Positions 7,001 through 13,709 are shown, counted from the stretch's first letter. The stretch: 14,741 bases of DNA from Acidobacteriota bacterium (GCA_003231035.1 QIHU01000102.1:1-14741), one strand, 5' to 3'. Numbers and translations: made by a program. Notes: generated from the sequence alone by a model not told the origin.

Positions 7001-7510
7001 ATGTATCCAAGTCGAGCTAAAAGAGGTTTCACCCTCATCGAGCTACTGATCGTAATCGCGATCATCGGCATCATCGCGGCGATCCTAATTCCCAACTTTC
7101 TCGACTCGATCAACAAGGCCAGACAAAAACGCACCATGCAAGAGATGAGGGAAACCGGAACCGCGATGATGAGTTGGCTGTCGGACAACGTGTCCGCCTC
7201 CGCCGCGGGCGCCTCCGGTCTGACCTTCGATGTGGGCGACTGGCAGGGGACATCCGACCGTGCGGCGATCCGCGACGCTCTGGTGCCAACCTACATCCAA
7301 CAGATTAAGGATCGCGATGGCTGGAAGCACAGCTATACCTATCGCCTCGACCTGGCCAATCCCCAGCGCGAGACGATCATGTTGATCGGCAGTGGCGGCT
7401 TTGATGGCAATTCCGTTTCCGGTAGTTACTCTATTGGGTCGTTCGATCCCACGGACTACCGACAAGATCTTGTTTGGGCCGACGGCGGTTTTCTTCGGAG
7501 GCCCAACTAA
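7001..7510 (+). CDS. Type IV pilin / GspG-like pseudopilin 2
   Basis: This is a 169-residue prepilin with a short basic leader MYPSRAKRG, cleavage G9|F10, then TLIELLIVIAIIGIIAAILI with Glu at mature position 5. It is a paralogue of pilin 1: both share the N-terminal helix through IPNFLD..NKARQKRTM (one or two changes), the MSWLSD block, a DxW..SY.YRL block and a C-terminal DPTDYxQDxVWADG motif, and both lack cysteine. The middle region and the loop before the C-terminal motif differ (SGGFDGNSVSGSY against a GGDEDFNG loop). No good Shine-Dalgarno lies close to the ATG; AGGGA at about 6978-6982 is too far upstream. No T-run terminator is seen after it, so some transcription may continue into pilD. 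Confidence 0.9.
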   Translation: MYPSRAKRGFTLIELLIVIAIIGIIAAILIPNFLDSINKARQKRTMQEMRETGTAMMSWLSDNVSASAAGASGLTFDVGDWQGTSDRAAIRDALVPTYIQQIKDRDGWKHSYTYRLDLANPQRETIMLIGSGGFDGNSVSGSYSIGSFDPTDYRQDLVWADGGFLRRPN

Positions 7511-7573
7511 GAGGTAAGTCCCACCTACAACTTAGTCCCCGCCCGGGGCTCGTGGCTAGAGGCTCGCACCTCG

Positions 7574-7594
7574 CCCGCCCCCACCCACCCACCC
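7574..7594 (-). other. G-quadruplex motif on the minus strand
   Basis: The plus strand has C-runs at 7574-7576, 7578-7582, 7584-7586, 7588-7590 and 7592-7594, each separated by one base. The minus strand therefore has five G-runs of three or more with single-base loops, the pattern of a very stable parallel quadruplex. It lies 63 bp after the pilin 2 stop and 114 bp before pilD. Folding is inferred from the pattern. Confidence 0.75.
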
Positions 7595-7629
7595 GCGGAC
7601 CTCGAGTCTCGGGTCCCGGGCACTTTATT

Positions 7630-7681
7630 AAGCCCTTGCCTTCAGCTCCCTTGTCAAAAAGGTGGTTGAGAGCAAGGGCTT
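7630..7681. repeat. 10-bp perfect inverted repeat with 32-nt spacer upstream of pilD
   Basis: AAGCCCTTGC (7630-7639) and GCAAGGGCTT (7672-7681) are exact reverse complements. The spacer can form a smaller CCTT/AAGG hairpin. There is no T-run after it, so it is not an obvious terminator. It could be an RNA structure in the pilin 2-pilD transcript or an operator pair for pilD. Confidence 0.5.
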
Positions 7682-7708
7682 CCTTCCTTGAGCGGATAGA
7701 ATCTCCTG

Positions 7709-8482
7709 GTGCCCCTCTCACTACCCATCGCTATCTACGTCGCCCTCCTCGGCCTGATCATCGGCAGCTACTTGAACGTGCTGATTCACCGATTGCCGCT
7801 GGGGATTTCGACGGTCACCCCACGATCGCGTTGCCCCGGTTGCGGTGAGGTGGTCGCCGCGCGCGACAACATTCCAATCCTCAGCTACCTTCTGCTGCGC
7901 GGCCGATGTCGCCACTGCAAGACAGAGATCTCGGCGCGCTACCCGATGATCGAGGCCTTGACCGCCTTGCTCTTCGTCGCTTGCTACTGGCAGTTCGATG
8001 TTTCGGTCGAGCTGCTGGCCGGGCTGTTTTTTTGCGCCGCCATGGTGGCGCTTGCGGCCATCGACGCCGAGCACTTTCTTCTGCCCGACAAGATCACCTT
8101 GCCTGGAATTGCGCTTGGCTTGCTGCTCTCTCGGTGGTTGTACTGGAGTGGCTGGCGCTCGGCGCTCCTCGGTGCCCTCCTCGGCGGAGGACTGCTCTGG
8201 GCTCTTGCCGAGGGCTGGTATCGGCTGCGCGGTGAGGAAGGCATGGGGCTGGGAGACGTGAAAATGCTCGCCATGCTCGGTGCTTTTCTCGGCTGGAAGG
8301 GAATGCTGGTGGCGTTGTTCTTTGCTTCAGTGAGTGGGTCCGCCGTGGGGCTGGCGATGATTGCGGGGGGGCGCGGTGGCATGAAGAGCAAGTTGCCCTT
8401 TGGGAGTTTCCTAGCCCTGGGCGGGGTGGTTTCCCTCTTCGTCGGACCGGCGATCGTTCGCTACTACTCGAGCTTGCTTTGA
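7709..8482 (+). CDS. pilD: Type IV prepilin peptidase / N-methyltransferase
   Basis: This is a 257-residue polytopic inner-membrane enzyme (A24 family) that removes the prepilin leader after Gly and N-methylates the new N-terminus. It shows GSYLNVLIHRLP near residue 20, the cytoplasmic zinc-type cysteines CPGC and CRHC (about residues 42-45 and 67-70), and both catalytic aspartate regions: AAIDAEHFLLPDKITLP and GMGLGDVKML. Length and motif order are normal for the bifunctional form, including the N-terminal methylase part. The start is GTG at 7709 without a clear Shine-Dalgarno; the first membrane segment begins within six residues, so a later start is unlikely. The substrates in this window are both pilins, FimT, PilV and PilW. 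The kinase gene follows after 25 bp. Confidence 0.95.
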   Translation: MPLSLPIAIYVALLGLIIGSYLNVLIHRLPLGISTVTPRSRCPGCGEVVAARDNIPILSYLLLRGRCRHCKTEISARYPMIEALTALLFVACYWQFDVSVELLAGLFFCAAMVALAAIDAEHFLLPDKITLPGIALGLLLSRWLYWSGWRSALLGALLGGGLLWALAEGWYRLRGEEGMGLGDVKMLAMLGAFLGWKGMLVALFFASVSGSAVGLAMIAGGRGGMKSKLPFGSFLALGGVVSLFVGPAIVRYYSSLL

Positions 8483-8507
8483 GCGAGGAGCTGAACGGGG
8501 ACGCACG

Positions 8508-10406
8508 GTGAGTCTCCGGTTGCGCCTTGGTCTACGGCGTGAGATCTCCATCCTGGTGCCGGTTTCACTGCTCCTGGTGGTCTTGCTGTCGACCTTCACC
8601 CTCTTCGCTCACCGCAACGCCTTGACCCTCCTGGCGGACGAGCGTCGCGGCGAAGTGGAGAGGATCTGCAAGACGGCGGCGGCCGAACTCGAAGCCCGAG
8701 TGAACTTGTCGGAAGACGACCTGCGCCGCTGGACCCGCGGGGCGAGCGCCGCGGCCGTGGTGGCGGCGGATGGCACCCTGTTGATGGCGATTGGAGATCC
8801 GTTGGCCGAAGCGCCGCTGGCAGTTCTAGGAGGCCAACCGATCGCCGACGGCCGCTCGTTTGGCCCGGGCGGCGGCGCCGGCGAGCGCATCGTGGCCTTT
8901 GCCGGCCTGGGCGAGGGCCGGATCCTGCGGGTGGACTATCCGGCCATGCTTCTGGCCAGCCAACTGCGTCTGATGCGAGCCCTGTTCGCGATCGTCCTGG
9001 CGGCGGACATCGGCGTCTTCCTTTTGGTTCTGCTCTTCGTGCGTCGCCTGCTAACCCCCTACGAGCAGATGCTCGATCGGGCGCGCCAACTGGACCGCGA
9101 GGGTACCCTCGCTATGGCGCCTCTACCGCGGGGAGAGGTCAAAGACCCCGACGACGAGATGGCCTTCCTGATCTCGACCTTCGATCGAGCACTCTGGCAA
9201 CTATCCCAACGTGGCTCACACTCCCCGTTGGTCGGTGCGCCTGCCTCGAAGGCTGAGGCGGGCGGGGCGCGGCTGGCTGAACCGATTGCCGCCACCGCGG
9301 CCCACAGCGAAGAGCTACGAGCCCTGGGTAAGACTCTGGCGCCAAGTTTCGACAGCGGTTTGCTGCTCCTAGATCGCCGCGGTGAGGTCTTGGCGCTCAA
9401 CGATGTTGGAGCCAGCCTACTGTGTGTCGCGCCGCCGGCACCTGGCATTCCGGTGGCCACCCTGTTGGAGCGTCACGAAGAGCTCCTGGCGTTGCTCAAG
9501 CAAGCGCTCCAGTCCGGCCAAGGAGTCAAGCGACGGGAGTGCCAAGTTGGAGATCTCGCCCTGGGGTTGACCGTACACGCACTGCGCCCCGTGGGACCGG
9601 AGGTGCGGGGCTTCTTGGTGCTCTTCGCTGACCTTACCCAAGCTCGCCGCGACGCCAACGAGAGCCGGTTGGCGGAGAGTTTGGCGCAACTGGGAGAGTT
9701 GGCTGCCGGGGTTGCTCACGAGCTACGCAACAGTCTGGGAACCTTGCGCGGTTACCTCGGCCTGATGGAGCGCCAAGGGCGTCAGCGGCCGTCGGCCCAG
9801 CAATCGGTCGACACCACCGAGTACCTTTCCGAGATGCGTCGGGAGACCGATCATCTGCAGCGCGTTCTGGAAGACTTCATGACCTTCGCGCGGCCCGGGT
9901 CGATTCGACCGCAGGCGGTCGACCTCGCGGCTCTGGTGCGCGGCTGCGCTAGCGATCCAGCACTCCTAGGAGCCGAGGTCGAGATCGTTCGGATTCCCGA
10001 AGACGACGGGTCCGAGCCCGTTCGGCCGATGGTGATGCAGGGAGACTCGCAGTTGCTGGAGCGAGCGCTGCGCAACCTGCTGCGCAATGCCGTCGAAGCC
10101 GAACGCAGCGCCGGCTTACCGGGTGGCGCGCGGGTGGAGCTGCGGGGCGGCGAAGAAAGCCTCGAGATCCGGGTCGAAGACCGAGGCCCCGGCGTTTCCG
10201 AAGAGATGGTCGATCGGCTCTTCTTGCCCTTCGCCACCGGGCGCCCCGACGGTGTCGGCCTGGGCCTGGCCCTGACCCACCGCATCGTTACCCTCCACGG
10301 CGGCACCATCCGCCACCAGCGTCGCGAAGAAGGTGGGGCCCGTTTCTGTTTGGTGTTTTCGCCTGGCAAGGCTGATACCAGTGGTAACAAAATGCCTCCT
10401 GGCTAG
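8508..10406 (+). CDS. NtrB/PilS-type membrane sensor histidine kinase
   Basis: This is a 632-residue kinase. TM1 is at about residues 13-34, a periplasmic sensor of roughly 115 residues follows, and TM2 is at about 155-178. Then comes an Ala/Pro-rich linker, a PAS-like domain (about 275-380, FDSGLLLLDRRGEVLALND), the H-box LAAGVAHELRN with His404, the N-box with Asn527 (NLLRNAVEA), DRGPGV (G1), FLPFATG (F-box) and GVGLGLALTHRIV (G2). The H-box and PAS layout match kinases that partner NtrC-family sigma-54 activators (NtrB, ZraS, PilS). Three sigma-54 promoters in the window make that pairing plausible, but no response regulator gene is present. The start is GTG at 8508, with AACGGGG and GAGGAG just upstream. 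The 25-bp gap to pilD suggests co-transcription. The periplasmic signal is unknown. Confidence 0.9.
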   Translation: MSLRLRLGLRREISILVPVSLLLVVLLSTFTLFAHRNALTLLADERRGEVERICKTAAAELEARVNLSEDDLRRWTRGASAAAVVAADGTLLMAIGDPLAEAPLAVLGGQPIADGRSFGPGGGAGERIVAFAGLGEGRILRVDYPAMLLASQLRLMRALFAIVLAADIGVFLLVLLFVRRLLTPYEQMLDRARQLDREGTLAMAPLPRGEVKDPDDEMAFLISTFDRALWQLSQRGSHSPLVGAPASKAEAGGARLAEPIAATAAHSEELRALGKTLAPSFDSGLLLLDRRGEVLALNDVGASLLCVAPPAPGIPVATLLERHEELLALLKQALQSGQGVKRRECQVGDLALGLTVHALRPVGPEVRGFLVLFADLTQARRDANESRLAESLAQLGELAAGVAHELRNSLGTLRGYLGLMERQGRQRPSAQQSVDTTEYLSEMRRETDHLQRVLEDFMTFARPGSIRPQAVDLAALVRGCASDPALLGAEVEIVRIPEDDGSEPVRPMVMQGDSQLLERALRNLLRNAVEAERSAGLPGGARVELRGGEESLEIRVEDRGPGVSEEMVDRLFLPFATGRPDGVGLGLALTHRIVTLHGGTIRHQRREEGGARFCLVFSPGKADTSGNKMPPG

Positions 10407-10415
10407 TCCCCGCGC

Positions 10416-10431
10416 TTGGCAATAGTTCTCG
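10416..10431. promoter_or_regulatory. Degenerate copy of the pilin palindrome upstream of fimT
   Basis: TTGGCAATAGTTCTCG matches the pilin 2 site (TTGACAATCGTTGTCA) at 12 of 16 positions and the pilin 1 site at 11. Its centre is about 78 bp upstream of the predicted fimT start, close to the -86 seen at pilin 2. The symmetry is largely lost, so the call is tentative. Confidence 0.3.
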
Positions 10432-10475
10432 TGTAAGTCCCCTGTTTTCAACAAGTAGAGCTGCGAGTCCCTGTT

Positions 10476-10491
10476 TGGCACCAACCTTGCT
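10476..10491 (+). promoter_or_regulatory. Sigma-54 (-24/-12) promoter of the fimT-pilY1 operon
   Basis: TGGCACCAACCTTGCT is a full consensus match, with GG at 10477-10478 and GC at 10489-10490, spacing 12. It lies 70 bp after the kinase stop. The predicted start point is near 10502, only about 5 nt before the fimT ATG, which is unusually close. Confidence 0.85.
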
Positions 10492-10506
10492 CTAGAAAGG
10501 TGAGCT

Positions 10507-11130
10507 ATGAATATTCTAGGTTTGAGAAAGCAAGAGCGCGGCTTTTCGATACTGGAGATGCTGGTGGTGCTGGTGCTGATGACGATCCTGGTCGGCTTCT
10601 CTTGGCCCTCCCTACAGCGGTTGATCGTGCGCAATAAGCTCCAAGCGGTCACCTTCGAAACCGCGACGGTCTTCGCCATTGCTCGCCTCGAAGCGATCAA
10701 GATTGGCTTCCCCACCGTGGTGCGGGTCAATCCGGCCACCAAGACGGTGCAGGCCTTCGTCGATGACGATCAAAACGGCCAACGCAACGGGGCCGAGCGA
10801 ATCCTGCGCAGCTATCAGTTGCCCAGACTCATCGGTTTCGGTGGTCCGCCGAGCGAACCGCCTCCGGATTCGCTGAGCGTCGTCGGCTTCACCGTGGCGC
10901 CGGCGGGGCTGCCCAACCAAGTGGTCTTCGACACCAACGGCGCGGTCAGAGATACCGGAGCGTTTCGCTTGCGCGAAGTGAAGCCAGGCAATCCCACCAA
11001 GGAGAACTACTTCGAAGTGAGGATGCCGGTGCAAGCGGCAACCAGTTTTCAGATTCGCAAGTGGGATCCCGTCGACAAGAAGTGGAAGAAGCAAGACGAA
11101 GGAGGCGAAAAGTGGAAATGGAAGATGTAA
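10507..11130 (+). CDS. fimT: Minor pilin FimT/GspH
   Basis: This is a 207-residue minor prepilin. The leader MNILGLRKQERG is followed by cleavage G12|F13 and SILEMLVVLVLMTILVGF, with Glu17 at mature position 5. The middle has the GspH/FimT-type FVDDDQNGQRNGAERIL block (about 84-100). The C-terminus ends in a Lys/Trp-rich tail (RKW, KKWKK, KWKWK within residues 184-207). FimT sits at the top of the minor-pilin priming complex gene order. The ATG at 10507 has AAAGGTGAG at 10497-10505 as a possible Shine-Dalgarno, yet the sigma-54 start predicted near 10502 would remove most of it. The 3' end overlaps pilV, so the two are probably translationally coupled. Confidence 0.88.
   Translation: MNILGLRKQERGFSILEMLVVLVLMTILVGFSWPSLQRLIVRNKLQAVTFETATVFAIARLEAIKIGFPTVVRVNPATKTVQAFVDDDQNGQRNGAERILRSYQLPRLIGFGGPPSEPPPDSLSVVGFTVAPAGLPNQVVFDTNGAVRDTGAFRLREVKPGNPTKENYFEVRMPVQAATSFQIRKWDPVDKKWKKQDEGGEKWKWKM
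11099..11105 (+). promoter_or_regulatory. Ribosome binding site AAGGAGG of pilV
   Basis: This strong Shine-Dalgarno lies inside the fimT 3' end. It is 6 nt before GTG 11112 and 12 nt before ATG 11118. The spacing favours the GTG, the codon type favours the ATG; the two differ by two residues. Confidence 0.75.
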
Positions 11131-11669
11131 GCGGGCCGGACCAGCGAAGAGGCGAACGCGGCTTCAGCCTGATCGAGGTGTTGATGGCTTCCGCGCTGCT
11201 GTTCATCGTCCTGATCGGCTTGGTACCGCTGTTCTTGCAGTCGGTACTCAATAACGCCTCGGGTAACGAATCGTCCAAGGTCAGCAATGCCGCCCGCTCG
11301 GGCGCCGAGCAGTTCTTCGCCCTTGATTTCAACCATCCGTCCTTGGTGGTGACATCGGGGTTGGACAAACAGGCCGTTGAGCACTACGACCGCACCCTCT
11401 ATCGATGGATCAACGGTCCTAGCACCACGCCGGGCAAAGAGATGGAGCGCACCACGACCGTGCGCCAGTTCCAGCTGCGTGACCTGGAAGACAACGGAAT
11501 TCTGGATACTCCCTTCGCCAGTCCGGCTGCGGGGGGAGGTTTGGTCAACCTCTTCCCCGTCCATCTGCGTGAAATGGAAGTCGAGGTTATCGGCCAATTG
11601 GATAGTTCAGGCGCCTTGCGCAGGGTGCTCAACAAGAGCGTTACGGTACGCGTGTTGCGAGGATTCTAG
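11112..11669 (+). CDS. pilV: Minor pilin PilV-like
   Basis: This is a 185-residue minor prepilin (183 if ATG 11118 is used). The acidic/basic leader ends ..RRGERG and is followed by FSLIEVLMASALLFIVLIGLV, with the cleavage Gly and Glu at position 5 intact. The rest is a soluble domain without cysteines and without other recognisable motifs. PilV is assigned from the FSLIEVLMA N-terminus and its place between fimT and pilW. It overlaps fimT by 19 bp; the pilW ATG follows the stop after 2 bp. Confidence 0.82.
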   Translation: MEMEDVSGPDQRRGERGFSLIEVLMASALLFIVLIGLVPLFLQSVLNNASGNESSKVSNAARSGAEQFFALDFNHPSLVVTSGLDKQAVEHYDRTLYRWINGPSTTPGKEMERTTTVRQFQLRDLEDNGILDTPFASPAAGGGLVNLFPVHLREMEVEVIGQLDSSGALRRVLNKSVTVRVLRGF

Positions 11670-11671
11670 AG

Positions 11672-13066
11672 ATGGCAAGAACAACCGAACGGCAGCCCTT
11701 CTCCCCGCGTCGGCTCTTCTCCTTACAGCGGCGCAGGGAACGAGGCTTCACCCTGATCGAGATGGTGATTTCGCTGGCTGTAATGCTACAGATCATGGTC
11801 GCTACATTCTTGGTCTTTGAGTCCAACCGCCGACTCAGCCAGGTGCAGACGGCCACCGCCGAGATGCAGCAGTCTCTGCGTATCGGCCAGCACGACATGG
11901 TCCGTCTGTTGAGGATGGGTGGCCGCGGGGGATTGCCGCTGCAAGATCCCAGCCTGCCTATCCCCACGCCGGAGCCGCCCATTCCGTTCGGGCTCGCTCT
12001 CTTGGTGCGCAACGATATCGGCAGCAACGAACACATCGTGGTGGCCAACACCACCTCACCTAGAGTGATGGAAGGAACCGACGTACTGACCGTTCGCGGC
12101 GCCCTGAACAACCCTGTCTACATTCTGGACCGGGACCAACCGAACACCGCGGGAACCCGCGGTTTCACTCTGAATCCTGACGGAGTCTCGGGGTCGGTGG
12201 AAGTGTGCTGGCAGGTCGCCGCCGGCTTGCGGCAAGATTTGGCGGCGTTGGTCAATCTCGTTGACGCCACCCAGCCGGGCTTCACCTTCCGCCAAGAAGC
12301 ACTGATCATGGTCAGCAGCTTCGACGACCGAAAGTACGCGGTGGTGGAACTGGTCGAGGAGGGCTCCACCTTGAACGCCTCGAACACCTGCGTGGCCATC
12401 GACGCGGACGATGACGGCGCCGTCGATGACACCGGAGTGACCCTCGAATTCACCAGCGAAGGGGGCCTCCACACCCTAGACTACAACAAGATCAGCCCCG
12501 GAGGCGGTACCACCAACGCCGAGATTCAAGCGCGACTGGCGGAATTCGTTTCTGAAGGGATCAGCTATATCGGAGTTCTCGAAGAGTACCGCTACTACGT
12601 TCGGGATGAGGCCGACTCTCCCGCCAACACGCACGAGATTCAGTCGGTTTTGACGCGGAGTCGCTTCTACCCCAACACCGACAATCCCTACCCGACCATC
12701 GACAACTTCGCCAGTCTGAAAGTTGATATCGCCGAGAACGTCTTCGACTTGCAGATTGCGATCGGTTTCGACACCGACGGCGATGGCGATGCCGAAGAAG
12801 GACCCAGCTCCTCGGATGAGTGGATCTTCAACGACGAAGGCGATGTGCAGCTAAACGGTATGCTGCGCAGTATGCGCATCAGTACCCTGGTTCGCACCGA
12901 CCGCCCCGACAACAAGTACCAAGCGCCGATCCTCCTTGGCCTCGAAGACCGGGTCTACGGGACCGGTGCGACGAGCGCCATCAACAGCGATGAAGCTCGC
13001 AAGTACCGCCGCCGCATCTTGCGCTCCGACGTGAGTCTGCGCAACAACTTTCAAATCCAACCGTAG
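11672..13066 (+). CDS. pilW: Minor pilin PilW-like
   Basis: This is a 464-residue minor prepilin, long for the family. The leader has 25 residues, is very basic near its end (RRRERG) and is cut before FTLIEMVISLAVMLQIMVA. The helix continues with SNRRLSQVQT..EMQQSLRIGQHDMVRLLRMGG, typical of PilW. Two Asp-rich loops resemble calcium-binding repeats: DADDDGAVDD (244-253) and DTDGDGDAE (367-375). There are only two cysteines (179 and 240), possibly a disulfide. The position after pilV and before pilX supports the call. Confidence 0.85.
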   Translation: MARTTERQPFSPRRLFSLQRRRERGFTLIEMVISLAVMLQIMVATFLVFESNRRLSQVQTATAEMQQSLRIGQHDMVRLLRMGGRGGLPLQDPSLPIPTPEPPIPFGLALLVRNDIGSNEHIVVANTTSPRVMEGTDVLTVRGALNNPVYILDRDQPNTAGTRGFTLNPDGVSGSVEVCWQVAAGLRQDLAALVNLVDATQPGFTFRQEALIMVSSFDDRKYAVVELVEEGSTLNASNTCVAIDADDDGAVDDTGVTLEFTSEGGLHTLDYNKISPGGGTTNAEIQARLAEFVSEGISYIGVLEEYRYYVRDEADSPANTHEIQSVLTRSRFYPNTDNPYPTIDNFASLKVDIAENVFDLQIAIGFDTDGDGDAEEGPSSSDEWIFNDEGDVQLNGMLRSMRISTLVRTDRPDNKYQAPILLGLEDRVYGTGATSAINSDEARKYRRRILRSDVSLRNNFQIQP

Positions 13067-13070
13067 CGCG

Positions 13071-13709
13071 ATGGCTGACCAGAAGCATACGAGGGGAGGA
13101 CCGTTGATCACTCGCACCAAGAATCCAATCGCTGCTCGGCAGCGCCCAGATAGTCCGCTCGGCCGATCGACCCGCGGGCGTTCTCCCGAACGAGGAAGCG
13201 CCTTCGTCATCACCTTGATGGTGATGATCGTGCTCACCGTCCTCGGTCTCTCCCTGGTTTTCATCACCGCTGGCGAACAGCAGGTTGGTGCCAACGAGCG
13301 GCTCATTAGCCGCGTCTTCTACGCCGCCGATTCAGGGATCGCCATCGCCACGGCTCGCCTGATGGTCAACAATGACTCGCGAGGCACTGTGATCGAGTTG
13401 CCCGGTGACGGAGGCTCGGTCGCGGCGCAGCTCCGCAACGAAGTCGAGCTGCAGCCCGTGGTGCCGCTCTACGACCTGCGCTGCGATCTTTGCGCCACCG
13501 CCAACGGAACCGGCTACAACGATCAACTGATGAGCAAGGCGAGCAACTCGATTCGCGTGCAAGGTCGCAGAGTTGTCGGAGTTTCCGAAACGATCATCGC
13601 GCGCAAGAACATTGAAGTCATGCTCGAAGTCACCCCGCAAGTGGTTACCACCGATTCGTACACGCCAGCCGAGAAGGCCAGGCAGAACTCGATTGTGGCA
13701 ATCCCATGA
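13071..13709 (+). CDS. pilX: Minor pilin PilX-like
   Basis: This is a 212-residue protein with a PilX N-terminal pattern: RGSAFVITLMVMIVLTVLGLSLVF, then ITAGEQQVGANERLISRVFYAADSGIAIA. This matches the family block of hydrophobic helix, E..xAGN and FxAAExA. As usual for PilX it has no Glu at mature position 5. From ATG 13071 the stretch before the helix is 42 residues and very basic, long for a prepilin leader. TTG 13104, with a strong ribosome binding site just before it, is a credible alternative and would give 201 residues. A CDLC pair (Cys138, Cys141) is the only cysteine motif. It lies 4 bp after the pilW stop. Confidence 0.8.
   Translation: MADQKHTRGGPLITRTKNPIAARQRPDSPLGRSTRGRSPERGSAFVITLMVMIVLTVLGLSLVFITAGEQQVGANERLISRVFYAADSGIAIATARLMVNNDSRGTVIELPGDGGSVAAQLRNEVELQPVVPLYDLRCDLCATANGTGYNDQLMSKASNSIRVQGRRVVGVSETIIARKNIEVMLEVTPQVVTTDSYTPAEKARQNSIVAIP
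13091..13100 (+). promoter_or_regulatory. Purine-rich ribosome binding site pointing to TTG 13104 as pilX start
   Basis: GAGGGGAGGA lies 3 nt before an in-frame TTG at 13104-13106. No comparable site precedes ATG 13071, whose upstream bases are AACCGTAGCGCG. Use of TTG would shorten the leader by 11 residues. Confidence 0.4.

Noticed and set aside
4746..7510. Recent gene conversion between the two pilin genes
   Set aside because: The conserved N-terminal helix is encoded with many synonymous differences, so the similarity is held by selection on protein, not by recent exchange.
10376..10386. Palindrome TACCAGTGGTA upstream of fimT as activator site
   Set aside because: It lies inside the kinase coding region and does not resemble the palindromes shared by the pilin promoters; an 11-bp palindrome alone is weak.
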